From Liquorilactobacillus nagelii DSM 13675 (lineage in GTDB: Bacteria > Bacillota > Bacilli > Lactobacillales > Lactobacillaceae), in NCBI RefSeq assembly GCF_019444005.1, contig NZ_CP049304.1, positions 992,001 to 1,056,000 of the forward strand: a stretch of 64,000 nucleotides of DNA. Reading direction: 5' to 3'. Shown here in pieces: positions 45,002 through 52,692 of the stretch. The position numbers and the translations under genes are program-made. Numbering within the stretch: position 1 is the stretch's first letter; the number at the start of each line of letters is the position of its first letter. The notes under the pieces are model-generated. The model was not told the origin of the DNA, searched no databases, and worked only from the letters and a program-made list of their open reading frames with translations.

Positions 45002-46177
45002 CTAGAATTTACCATCATAAGCTGCTTGGAAAATCTTGACAATGTCCGCTTGGTTGCCTTTACGTGGGTTAGAAAAGGCATTCCCATCTTTCAAGGCGTT
45101 TTTAGCCATCAATTCAAAATCTGCTGGTTTAGCTCCAATTTCTTTGATTGTTTTAGGAATACCCACATCTGCTGCCATTTGCTTCATTGCTTTAATTGAC
45201 AACATCGCTGCATCCCTAGTTGACAAGCCTGCTGTATTTTCACCCATAAACTTTGCTAATTCAGCGAACCTGTCTGGGCAGGCAATTAAATTGTACTCTT
45301 CAACATATGGCAATAACAAAGCACAACAGACACCATGAGGCGCATCATACTGACCACCCAATTGATGGGCCATGGCGTGAACGTAACCTAGATTTGCGTT
45401 ATTAAACGCCATTCCAGCTAGCATTTCTGCTTCAACCATTTTGGTTCGGGCCGCCAAATTATGACCATTAGCAACCGCTTCACGTAATGAGCTTTCAATT
45501 AATTTAATAGCTTCAATGCACTGGGAATCAGTAATCGGATTATGGTCAACTGAAACATAAGGTTCGATTGCTTGGACAAAAGCATCCATCCCTGTAGCAG
45601 CAGTAACTGATTTGGGAACATCCAACATCAATGTTGGGTCATTAAATGATACTAGTGGAATATTCCTCCAAGAAACAACCACAAACTTCAGATGAGTTTC
45701 TTCATTAGTAATAACCGCATGACGTGTCAATTCAGAACCCGTACCCGCAGTGGTATTAACCGCAATTAGCGGTGGAAGTGGTTTGGTCAATGTTTCAATA
45801 CCAGCCAGTTTGGTAATATCATCGCCGTTAGTTAAAATAATCCCGGCACCTTTACCAGTATCATGTGAAGAACCTCCGCCAACAGTAATAATTGAATCTG
45901 CTCCACTTTTCAGATAGAGTTGCTTAACTTCTTCAATGTTATGCACTTTAGGATTAGGCTCAACTCCTTGATAAATCACATAGTCAATCCCCGCCTGCTT
46001 CAAAGAAGCAATTGTTTGTTCAACTGGCCCGTTTTTCAGTTCTTTCAAAAACTTTTCGGTGACGATTACTGGCTTTTTCATACCCAACATTTTTGCACGG
46101 TCACCAATTTTCGAAATCACGCCTGGGCCAAAGAAATTAACACTTGGCATTAAGAAATCATAGCTACGTTCTGACAT
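45002..46177 (-). CDS. dhaT: 1,3-propanediol dehydrogenase-like iron-containing alcohol dehydrogenase
   Basis: A 391-residue group III alcohol dehydrogenase, very close in sequence to DhaT, which reduces 3-hydroxypropanal to 1,3-propanediol with NADH. Matching blocks include VGGGSSHDTGKG, NTTAGTGSELTRH, FVVVSWRN and NANLGYVHAMAHQLGG with metal-binding His residues, then DGNAFSNPRKGN. No glycerol dehydratase genes are nearby, so its role may be general aldehyde reduction for NAD recycling. The ATG at 46177 follows AAAGGAAG; an ATG two codons upstream is less well spaced. Confidence 0.88.
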   Translation of the reverse strand: MSERSYDFLMPSVNFFGPGVISKIGDRAKMLGMKKPVIVTEKFLKELKNGPVEQTIASLKQAGIDYVIYQGVEPNPKVHNIEEVKQLYLKSGADSIITVGGGSSHDTGKGAGIILTNGDDITKLAGIETLTKPLPPLIAVNTTAGTGSELTRHAVITNEETHLKFVVVSWRNIPLVSFNDPTLMLDVPKSVTAATGMDAFVQAIEPYVSVDHNPITDSQCIEAIKLIESSLREAVANGHNLAARTKMVEAEMLAGMAFNNANLGYVHAMAHQLGGQYDAPHGVCCALLLPYVEEYNLIACPDRFAELAKFMGENTAGLSTRDAAMLSIKAMKQMAADVGIPKTIKEIGAKPADFELMAKNALKDGNAFSNPRKGNQADIVKIFQAAYDGKF

Positions 46178-46269
46178 AAGCATCTTCCTTTGTGATATTT
46201 TTTACAAGTCCACCATAGTTCAATTCGACCATAATGTCTAGTCTTTCATCGACTTTTTTTATTTCAAGT

Positions 46270-46283
46270 AATCACTTGTGATT
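46270..46283. promoter_or_regulatory. Palindrome upstream of dhaT
   Basis: AATCACTTGTGATT is a perfect dyad (AATCAC/GTGATT around TT) located about 93 bases before the dhaT start. It may be an operator; the regulator is unknown. Confidence 0.4.
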
Positions 46284-46344
46284 TTTTTTCGAAGATACTT
46301 GTAATTATAGACCCGCGGAGGCTTATTATATGATAGGCTTTACT

Positions 46345-46475
46345 ATATCTTTATCTTGTTGAGTTAACATCACTAACATTGATCGTCGGCAAGCTTATAA
46401 CCAGAAAATTTATTGGATGTCGTTGTCAATGTTGCAATAATAGACGGCCATAGGGTTTGCGTGCCAAAGTGTTTA
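46345..46475 (-). pseudogene. Decayed second copy of the SecB-like chaperone 3' end
   Basis: This stretch repeats, in diverged form, the end of the SecB-like gene at 46535-46951. On the minus strand it contains versions of LYPYAR...ATLTTTSNEF...PTINV in broken frames (for example LPTINVSD is readable). The matching DNA words include TTGTTGAG, TAACATTGAT and GTTGTTGTCAATGT-like sequence in the same order and spacing. It looks like the relic of a duplicated chaperone gene. Confidence 0.65.
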
Positions 46476-46480
46476 AAATT

Positions 46481-46533
46481 ATAACCCCCTCGAATATCTA
46501 TAATGTAATAATAAAGATATTCGAGGGGGTTAT
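46481..46533. terminator. Terminator of the TAC operon
   Basis: A perfect 19-base inverted repeat (46481-46499 with 46515-46533, beginning ATAACCCCCTCG) around a 15-base loop. It lies directly after the SecB-like stop codon. Confidence 0.85.
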
Positions 46534-46534
46534 T

Positions 46535-46951
46535 TCAATTTTTTTCATCTTGTTGAGCTAGAACTTTATTAACATTGATTGTTGGCATATTATAGCCCGG
46601 AAATTCGTTGGAGGTTGTTGTCAATGTAGCGACAATAGCACGTGCATAAGGATAAAGAATAGCAACTGCATTATTACGTACCAAAGTGTCCAAACCAACC
46701 TCGGTAAGATCTTCATCAGGATTATAAACAAAGGTTCCTATTATAGAACAATTAACTTGGAATGGAATATCTTTGCCATCTAAAGAACCGACCATAACCG
46801 ATAGTGTGATATTAATATCACTGTTTTCTACATTAATTTTTGTTGTTATCTTAGGTTCTAGCGAAATAGGGTCTGTTACAGTTTCAAACCTTGGATTTCG
46901 TTTATACTCCATTGCTATAACCTTATATCCCAAGAATTGTAAAACACTCAT
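46535..46951 (-). CDS. SecB-like chaperone of a toxin-antitoxin-chaperone (TAC) system
   Basis: A 138-residue SecB-family protein. The C-terminal signature LVRNNAVAILYPYARAIVAT, followed by GYNMPTINVNKVLAQQ, corresponds to SecB's FPYAREVISDLVSRG and NFDALF regions. Gram-positive bacteria generally lack export SecB, and SecB-like genes there are mostly linked to toxin-antitoxin modules, where they protect an unstable antitoxin. It overlaps the antitoxin gene by one base, which supports that role. No ribosome binding site study was possible beyond position. Confidence 0.82.
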   Translation of the reverse strand: MSVLQFLGYKVIAMEYKRNPRFETVTDPISLEPKITTKINVENSDINITLSVMVGSLDGKDIPFQVNCSIIGTFVYNPDEDLTEVGLDTLVRNNAVAILYPYARAIVATLTTTSNEFPGYNMPTINVNKVLAQQDEKN

Positions 46952-47505
46952 TATGCAACAACCCCTAACGTCTTGTCATTAAAAAACATATTATCTTCGC
47001 ACAGCTGCAAGGTGTTATAGAAAGTACTATCAGAAACATATGCATGAGTATCAAACTTGTTAGACACTGAATGATCTGACATTGCTTGCAAAATATCAGG
47101 CAGTTTCTTTTGATAGTGATAGTTTTCCTCAATAGACTTAAATAAAACATCCTGGTATTTCACTTGTATCCGTTGATTGTTTTCAATCTGCGTTAATGAT
47201 GAGGCTCCGATTCCAAGCAACTTAGCAAATTCTCTGACTGACAGATTTAATTTTTCACGCAATTTTCGAATGTTTTCAGGAGTCATGTAGCCTTTGCGTT
47301 TCCTGTAAGCGTTAAACCCTCTTCTCACATTTTCCATTGGATCATTGAAATCTCCCCACAACTCTCCATTTTTATCTTGCCAATAGTGATTCATCACTAA
47401 TAAATCAGATTCATCTTTAACTTTTATGACCTCTGGTTTCCAAATCTCGTTATAATTTTCAGTAGTTTCCAATTCAGGGTTATAGAGTTTTTTTGACTTT
47501 TTCAT
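46951..47505 (-). CDS. HTH (MqsA/HigA-type) antitoxin with C-terminal extension
   Basis: A 184-residue antitoxin. The central AYRKRKGYMTPENIRKLREK and NLSVREFAKLLGIGASSLTQ form an XRE-type helix-turn-helix (about 75-125) like the C-terminal domain of MqsA. The N-terminal 60 residues lack the CxxC zinc pairs of E. coli MqsA. A tail of about 60 residues follows the HTH; in TAC systems such a tail (chaperone addiction sequence) makes the antitoxin depend on the chaperone. It should bind both toxin and operator. Confidence 0.8.
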   Translation of the reverse strand: MKKSKKLYNPELETTENYNEIWKPEVIKVKDESDLLVMNHYWQDKNGELWGDFNDPMENVRRGFNAYRKRKGYMTPENIRKLREKLNLSVREFAKLLGIGASSLTQIENNQRIQVKYQDVLFKSIEENYHYQKKLPDILQAMSDHSVSNKFDTHAYVSDSTFYNTLQLCEDNMFFNDKTLGVVA

Positions 47506-47540
47506 TTTAAGGCCCTCTCTTTTTCTACTAATTTAGCTTA

Positions 47541-47885
47541 TTATCTATACGGAAAATACAAGGGATACTCTGCTTCATGTAATGAAATCCATATAACAAC
47601 CCCACTTGGTCTATCTTGAAATTTCAAATAACAGGAGAGACCATTTATATCCAAACCAAAAACCCAAACATCACTAGGAACAGGTGGTTGATGATTATCT
47701 GCTATTGGACCTGAAATATAGTTTTTCCAGGTCAATAAATCGTGAATCCTATCAAAAGCAACCTCTTGATCTATTCCTAACCTACTAAGTGTCAATAAAT
47801 TTTTCTGCCGGGTACTAAGACGCCACTGTTCTCGCCTATTTTGAATACTTACAATTATGTTTTTTATATCATCTACACTAGTCAC
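47541..47885 (-). CDS. MqsR-like toxin of the TAC system
   Basis: A 114-residue probable toxin. TLSRLGIDQEVAFDRIHDLL and the spaced DVWVFGLDINGLSCYLKF and VVIWISLHEAEYPLYFPYR match the MqsR-related toxin family, a RelE-like ribonuclease fold. It is the first gene of the three, 35 bases before the antitoxin. The start is GTG at 47885, with AGGA upstream, so expression may be weak. I infer the toxin role from position and this resemblance. Confidence 0.75.
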   Translation of the reverse strand: MTSVDDIKNIIVSIQNRREQWRLSTRQKNLLTLSRLGIDQEVAFDRIHDLLTWKNYISGPIADNHQPPVPSDVWVFGLDINGLSCYLKFQDRPSGVVIWISLHEAEYPLYFPYR

Positions 47886-48077
47886 TGATTACACATCCTG
47901 GCTGCCTTACATGTATGATTTCACCACATTAAATGACAATAAATTTTTAATTATATTGCTATTTTTCACTGATAAAATAATAATTCGCAAAAATATAATA
48001 TTAACTCGGCATCCAGTTGACTTAATTTACTGAATATATTTATTATCTCAAAAACATATAAAAAATTAAAGTTTACT

Positions 48078-48117
48078 AAAAAAACATCATTTAAACAGAT
48101 GATCTGCTAAATGATGT
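48078..48117 (-). terminator. Terminator of the MFS/DUF4811 operon
   Basis: On the minus strand ACATCATTTA pairs with TAAATGATGT and is followed by a run of T. It begins 11 bases after the stop of the DUF4811-type gene. Confidence 0.8.
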
Positions 48118-48127
48118 CCTTGATTAA

Positions 48128-48886
48128 CTATTTTGTTTGTTGCTTGATTTGCTGAACAGCTTGAGCTAAAGCCTGTTGTTGATAAGCGGCCACTGCTGTT
48201 TTAGCCGTTTGTTGACTAAGAAGTTGACGCTCACTCGCTGACATCGTTGGATTTTTTGCCAAGGCAGCTGCCAGCTTAGCTTTTACTTGACTAGCAACAT
48301 AAACTTTGGCTGCTGCCTGCAATTTTGCTTGGTTTTGCTTAAGTTGTTTTTGCAGAGCCTGAGCTTGACTGGTACTTAAGACAAACCAGTTATTACCAAC
48401 ACTGAAAGTATATTTTCGCTTGATTAGCTTGTGGTCATTGGCTGCAATCCCAAACCAAAATTTTGCTGTTTGATTGCGATACTGCCAACGAGTAGTAACA
48501 ACTTTAAGCTTGGCAGCAGCAGTCCCATTTTGTTGCACAACCTTTACTTGGGATTTTCCTGGATCTGGATCAGTATGCTGCATTTTCTTTGGCTGCTCAG
48601 TCGTTTTATAAAGATATGTCTTTTCTTTGCCAGCTGTTCCAATCGCTTTATATAACAGCATTGAAGTATTAGCTGAACTAGCTGTTGAAACCAAAGAATA
48701 GTTTTTTGTTTGACTAACCCGGTGCATCCCAAAATGTTCGCGATCATTTTTAACCATCAACACCATTGAAGCTACAATTACCACGGCACATAGCGAACTT
48801 AAAACAATTCGGAGATTAGCCGGTTTAATGGCTGTCATGCAGATAAACAGCAAAATCGTGGCAATAATTACTAAAGCAATTATCAT
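48128..48886 (-). CDS. DUF4811-type membrane protein
   Basis: A 252-residue protein with two N-terminal membrane helices (about 2-18 and 27-45) and a long extracytoplasmic or cytoplasmic domain ending in an Ala/Gln-rich coiled segment (KQLKQNQAKLQAAAKVYVAS). Proteins like this are commonly found next to DHA2-type drug exporters in lactobacilli and annotated DUF4811. Its start overlaps the MFS stop by one base, so it is coupled to the exporter. Its precise role is unknown. Confidence 0.75.
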   Translation of the reverse strand: MIIALVIIATILLFICMTAIKPANLRIVLSSLCAVVIVASMVLMVKNDREHFGMHRVSQTKNYSLVSTASSANTSMLLYKAIGTAGKEKTYLYKTTEQPKKMQHTDPDPGKSQVKVVQQNGTAAAKLKVVTTRWQYRNQTAKFWFGIAANDHKLIKRKYTFSVGNNWFVLSTSQAQALQKQLKQNQAKLQAAAKVYVASQVKAKLAAALAKNPTMSASERQLLSQQTAKTAVAAYQQQALAQAVQQIKQQTK

Positions 48887-50382
48887 TATTTAGCTGCCCC
48901 CTTTGTTGGAGTTGGATCAGCTGATTCTTCCAAATTTATACTGTGTGGTACTCGAGAGCTGACGAAGAAGGAAACAATCAGACCAATTGCCCCGAAGAAA
49001 ACTGCTACCCAAAAAGCAGCATGATAACCATTAACAACAGCATCTAAAGCACTATTTTTGTATTGCAATGGCTGTTGCTTTAACAAGTGATGTGCTGGCA
49101 TCTGATCATTAGTTACATTCGTCAAAATACTAATCATAATCGCTGTACCCATTGAAGAAGCAACCTGACGAATTGTATTGTTGACCGCCGTTCCATCACT
49201 CATTAAGCGTAACGGCAAAGCATTCATTCCTGAAGTCGTGATTGGCATCATTGCCATCGCAATCCCAGCCATTCGAATTGCATATAGCACCATAACGTAA
49301 AGATGCGGTGTGGTTTTAGTTACAAAGGCAAAGGGAATTGTACCAGCAGTCAGAAGAAACAGACCGGTAATTGCCAGGCGGCGTGCCCCAATTCGATCGA
49401 AAATCTGTCCGGTAATTGGGCTCATGACACCCATCATTAAAGCTCCAGGCAACAAAGTTAAACCGGAATGAAAAGCGGATTCGCCACGGACGGTCTGCAG
49501 ATACAGCGGCAAGACCATTTCAACCCCGATCATGGCAATCATTGATAAGGAACTCAATGCTGCCGCAATCGAAAACTCTGGGTTCTTCAGTACTCGCAAT
49601 TCTAAAAATGGTTTGTCCAAGTGCAATTGCCGGTGACCAAAGAGACCAATAAAGATCACTCCCACAACAACTGCCCCCCAAACAACAGGACTGCTCCAAC
49701 CCTTTTCACCAACTTCCGAAAATCCATACAGCAAGCTACCAAAACCGATTGTCGATAATAGAGCAGAAATCCAATCCAATTTTTCTTCACGGGCTGGTAA
49801 TAAACTGCGCATGAAGAAAAATCCTGCTACAATGACGACGCCGACAATTGGTAAAATCATCCCAAATAAAGTTTCCCACCGGTAATGATCAATCACCCAA
49901 CCGGATAAAGTCGGGCCAATCGCCGGAGCCAACCCAATAACTAAACCCGCCAGTCCCATCGCTGCTCCACGGCGATTAGCTGGAAAAATTGTCAACATTA
50001 AGGTTTGCAATAATGGCATGGTTACACCAACCCCTAGTGCTTGAATCAAGCGACCAGTTAATAACGTTCCAAAATTTGGAGCCAAATAACAAGTCAATGT
50101 ACCGATGAAGAAAGTAATCATCGCCATCTCATAAAGTAATTTCGAATTAAATCTGCCAGTTAACCAGGCACTAATTGGAATCATGATTCCATTAACCATC
50201 ATAAAACCGGTTGTCAGCCACTGAACCGTTGAAGCAGTAATATCAAAGTGCTTCATCAGTGTTGGAAAAGCGGTTGATAAGATCGTTTGGTTCAAGACAG
50301 TACAAAAAGTCCCAACTAACAGCAAAGCTACCAATAAAGCACGGTTATATTCTTTACCGTTTGCATCTAGTGCCTTTGCCAC
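48886..50382 (-). CDS. DHA2-family (EmrB/QacA-type) MFS multidrug exporter
   Basis: A 498-residue proton-driven exporter with 14 membrane segments. It has the DHA2 features TVLNQTILSTAFPTLMKHF in helix 1, WLTTGFMMVNGIMIPISAWL, GRLIQALGVGVTMPL and GLAPAIGPTLSGWVID. I chose GTG at 50382 because AAGGGAAG lies 8 bases upstream; the longer frame would read through the divergent promoter. It is controlled by the divergent MerR-type gene. Confidence 0.9.
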   Translation of the reverse strand: MAKALDANGKEYNRALLVALLLVGTFCTVLNQTILSTAFPTLMKHFDITASTVQWLTTGFMMVNGIMIPISAWLTGRFNSKLLYEMAMITFFIGTLTCYLAPNFGTLLTGRLIQALGVGVTMPLLQTLMLTIFPANRRGAAMGLAGLVIGLAPAIGPTLSGWVIDHYRWETLFGMILPIVGVVIVAGFFFMRSLLPAREEKLDWISALLSTIGFGSLLYGFSEVGEKGWSSPVVWGAVVVGVIFIGLFGHRQLHLDKPFLELRVLKNPEFSIAAALSSLSMIAMIGVEMVLPLYLQTVRGESAFHSGLTLLPGALMMGVMSPITGQIFDRIGARRLAITGLFLLTAGTIPFAFVTKTTPHLYVMVLYAIRMAGIAMAMMPITTSGMNALPLRLMSDGTAVNNTIRQVASSMGTAIMISILTNVTNDQMPAHHLLKQQPLQYKNSALDAVVNGYHAAFWVAVFFGAIGLIVSFFVSSRVPHSINLEESADPTPTKGAAK

Positions 50383-50437
50383 AATCAATACTTCCCTTCT
50401 CAAAATAAAAAAATAGTGTAAATCAAGTCTGAGAATT

Positions 50438-50499
50438 AATATAGACTCATTTTGCTTTTTTGTCAACTTACTTGACAAAAACGTTAAAAAATATACAAT
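50438..50499. promoter_or_regulatory. Overlapping divergent promoters sharing one inverted repeat
   Basis: TTTTTGTCAA (50457-50466) and TTGACAAAAA (50472-50481) are perfect 10-base arms around 5 bases. The right arm supplies TTGACA (50472-50477), 16 bases before TACAAT (50494-50499), for the merR-type gene. The left arm supplies TTGACA on the minus strand (50466-50461), 17 bases before TATATT (50443-50438), for the exporter. A protein on this dyad would block both. Confidence 0.75.
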
Positions 50500-50537
50500 T
50501 AAGGTCAGAAAAGCAAACAAGAAAGGAAACAAAAAAA

Positions 50538-51005
50538 GTGAAAGAAACAAGTCCGTTAGCCAATCGCGATTTCATTCTGCGCATTAAAGAAATCATGAAA
50601 CAAGATAATTTTTTGTTGGGAATTGGAGATATTTCACGTGCGACCGGAGTCTCTCAACGCAAATTGCGTTATTGGGAAGAACGAAAGTATATTAAACCAG
50701 CTAAATGCTCAGCTGATGGTCAGCATCGAAAGTATACTTACTTTACGATGGCAAAAATCAGTTTAATTCAATCTTATCTAGCAACTGGCTATACCTTAAA
50801 GGCCGCTGTTGCCAAAACCCAAGCTCACGATCAAGTTGCCGCGGCAATTCATAAACTCGTTAAAGAACGTTTAGTTGATATTAATCCAATTAAGAACGGC
50901 TACCAATTCGATTTAGGATCATTAGCAGACCAACCGCAGACACATGTTTTGGCTATTATTAAAGTAGATCAACCAACACAACTGATTTTAAAAAAAATTG
51001 ATTAG
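50538..51005 (+). CDS. MerR-family transcriptional regulator
   Basis: A 155-residue regulator. The N-terminal LGIGDISRATGVSQRKLRYW and EERKYIKPAKCS form the MerR winged helix, followed by a helical dimerisation part (FTMAKISLIQSYLATGYTLKAAVAK) and a short C-terminal domain with no obvious drug-binding family. The GTG at 50538 follows GAAAGG; a longer frame upstream overlaps its own promoter. It is divergent from the MFS exporter and very likely its regulator. Confidence 0.85.
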   Translation: MKETSPLANRDFILRIKEIMKQDNFLLGIGDISRATGVSQRKLRYWEERKYIKPAKCSADGQHRKYTYFTMAKISLIQSYLATGYTLKAAVAKTQAHDQVAAAIHKLVKERLVDINPIKNGYQFDLGSLADQPQTHVLAIIKVDQPTQLILKKID

Positions 51006-51007
51006 AC

Positions 51008-51038
51008 AAAAAACCGGCAGCAAGCACTGTCGGTTTTT
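51008..51038 (+). terminator. Terminator of merR-type gene
   Basis: AAAACCGGCAG pairs with CTGTCGGTTTT across a short loop, followed by T residues. Confidence 0.8.
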
Positions 51039-51208
51039 CAGTAATTGATTTTTTTCAATCACCAATGTTTTAATAAACTATTCGCAACTTTCTTTTTTGG
51101 GGGTAAGTACAGTTTTGACGAATTGAATTATCAAAACACCCTAAGCTTAGCATATCAACAAATATATCACTAGTAGCTTTAACAAAAATTAAACTTCAAC
51201 TGAAAAAT

Positions 51209-52426
51209 TTAATGGACTGGCATTTGTTCGCTTAATTGTTCAGCAGTAATCAAGTTGTAAGCATCCCGGGCAATCATTAATTCTTCATCTGTTGGAATTA
51301 CTAATAAATGAGCCCGACTATTTGCTGTTGCGAAATCAAACGGCAAGTTGCGGCTTTGATTTTGTTTTACTTGGAAGTTTATTCCCAAACATTCCAACCG
51401 TTGACTAACCAGTTCACGCAAATGGCTATCATTTTCACCGATTCCACCAGTAAAAACTAACGCATCTGCACCACCAAGCTCCAACCAGTATGCACCAATG
51501 TAGTCACAAATTTTTTTGACAAACATTTTAACGGCCAATGCCGCCTGCGGATTAATTTCTGCTTCGCGTTCAATCTCTCGCATATCACGACTAGCTTCCG
51601 AAACCCCCAGCAAACCAGAACGCTGATTTAAAATTTTCATACACTCATCCATATCTGCAAAAGCATGGTGTTTCAATAAATAAACTAAAGCTGAAGGATC
51701 GACATCTCCGCAGCGAGTACTCATCATTAAACCAGTTAATGGTGAAAAGCCCATCGAGGTATCACAACTCTTGCCGTTTTTAATCGCACTAATCGAAGCA
51801 CCTGAACCCAAATGCAGCGTAATTAATTTTAAGTCTGTTAGTGAACGTTGTAACAGTTTTGCCGCTTGTTGGGCCACAAAACGATGACTAGTTCCATGGG
51901 CGCCATATTTTCTAACTTTATATTTACGATAGTATTCCATTGGCAAAGCATACAAAAAATTTTCTGGTGGCAAATCAGTATGAAAGGCTGTATCAAAAAC
52001 TGCTATTTGTGGACAACCAGGGAGTAAATTTTGGGCATCACGAATTCCGGCAACATTAGCTGGATTGTGCAATGGTGCAAGCTCATTAATACTTTCCAAC
52101 TTGATCATCATCGCCGGTGTGATCTCAGTTGAGCAATGAAATAACTCCCCTCCAGCAACAATCCGATGACCGATGGCTGCAATTTCTGTCGACTGAGTAA
52201 TAATCTTATATTTTTTTAAAAGTTTTAAAGCAAGTTCAACTGGCGTTAATTTTTCCGTATAGTGATGTGCAATTAAAGCTTGATCCGATAATTTGATTGT
52301 CACCAATTGATTATTTTCATCAGCATAATCAACCATAATCTTTGCCAAACGTTCTTCTTGCGGCATCGAAAACAAACTAATTTTTAATGATGAGCTACCT
52401 GAATTAATTGATAATACTTTTTTCAT
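51209..52426 (-). CDS. ackA: Acetate kinase
   Basis: A 405-residue acetate kinase that makes ATP and acetate from acetyl phosphate. The signatures INSGSSSLKISLF, FDTAFH, GAHGTSHRFV, HLGSGASI, GFSPLTGLMMSTRCGDVDPS and FTGGIGEN are all present. It is divergent from adhE, so the two acetyl-CoA branch enzymes share an intergenic region. Start ATG with GGGAG upstream. Confidence 0.97.
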   Translation of the reverse strand: MKKVLSINSGSSSLKISLFSMPQEERLAKIMVDYADENNQLVTIKLSDQALIAHHYTEKLTPVELALKLLKKYKIITQSTEIAAIGHRIVAGGELFHCSTEITPAMMIKLESINELAPLHNPANVAGIRDAQNLLPGCPQIAVFDTAFHTDLPPENFLYALPMEYYRKYKVRKYGAHGTSHRFVAQQAAKLLQRSLTDLKLITLHLGSGASISAIKNGKSCDTSMGFSPLTGLMMSTRCGDVDPSALVYLLKHHAFADMDECMKILNQRSGLLGVSEASRDMREIEREAEINPQAALAVKMFVKKICDYIGAYWLELGGADALVFTGGIGENDSHLRELVSQRLECLGINFQVKQNQSRNLPFDFATANSRAHLLVIPTDEELMIARDAYNLITAEQLSEQMPVH

Positions 52427-52590
52427 TAATCAAAACTCCCTCTAAGTCTGTGATTATATTCACATAATATGATAGCACTAGAATAATTTTTGTCAATTAT
52501 TTGTTTTTTGATTTAAAAACAGGCTATATTATAGGTAATTATCAGAAAAGTGTTTTAATTAATTGAATTTTATTTTATTTTGTAAAAGTG

Positions 52591-52654
52591 TTGTAATTCA
52601 CAATAAAAAGCGGTAATATAAATTTGTACCAAAAATAGTGATTAATTTCACAAT
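52591..52654. promoter_or_regulatory. Rex-like sites upstream of adhE
   Basis: TAGTGATTAATTTCACAA (52637-52654) fits a Rex operator (TTGTGAnnnnnTTCACAA form) with one mismatch. A second partial site, TTGTAATTCACAA, lies at 52591-52603. Rex is a NADH-sensing repressor that controls adhE in many Gram-positive bacteria, so this is a reasonable but unproven assignment. Confidence 0.55.
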
Positions 52655-52692
52655 TAACTAAAGTCAAATTTACGTTTAGGGAGGATTTCCAC

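Noticed and set aside
44822..45199. 125-codon plus-strand frame downstream of the FRG remnant
   Set aside because: Its second half is antisense to dhaT and no family signal or ribosome binding site was seen.
50383..50550. N-terminal extension of the MFS exporter
   Set aside because: The hydrophobic extension is translated from the divergent promoter region; the GTG at 50382 has the ribosome binding site and gives normal family length.
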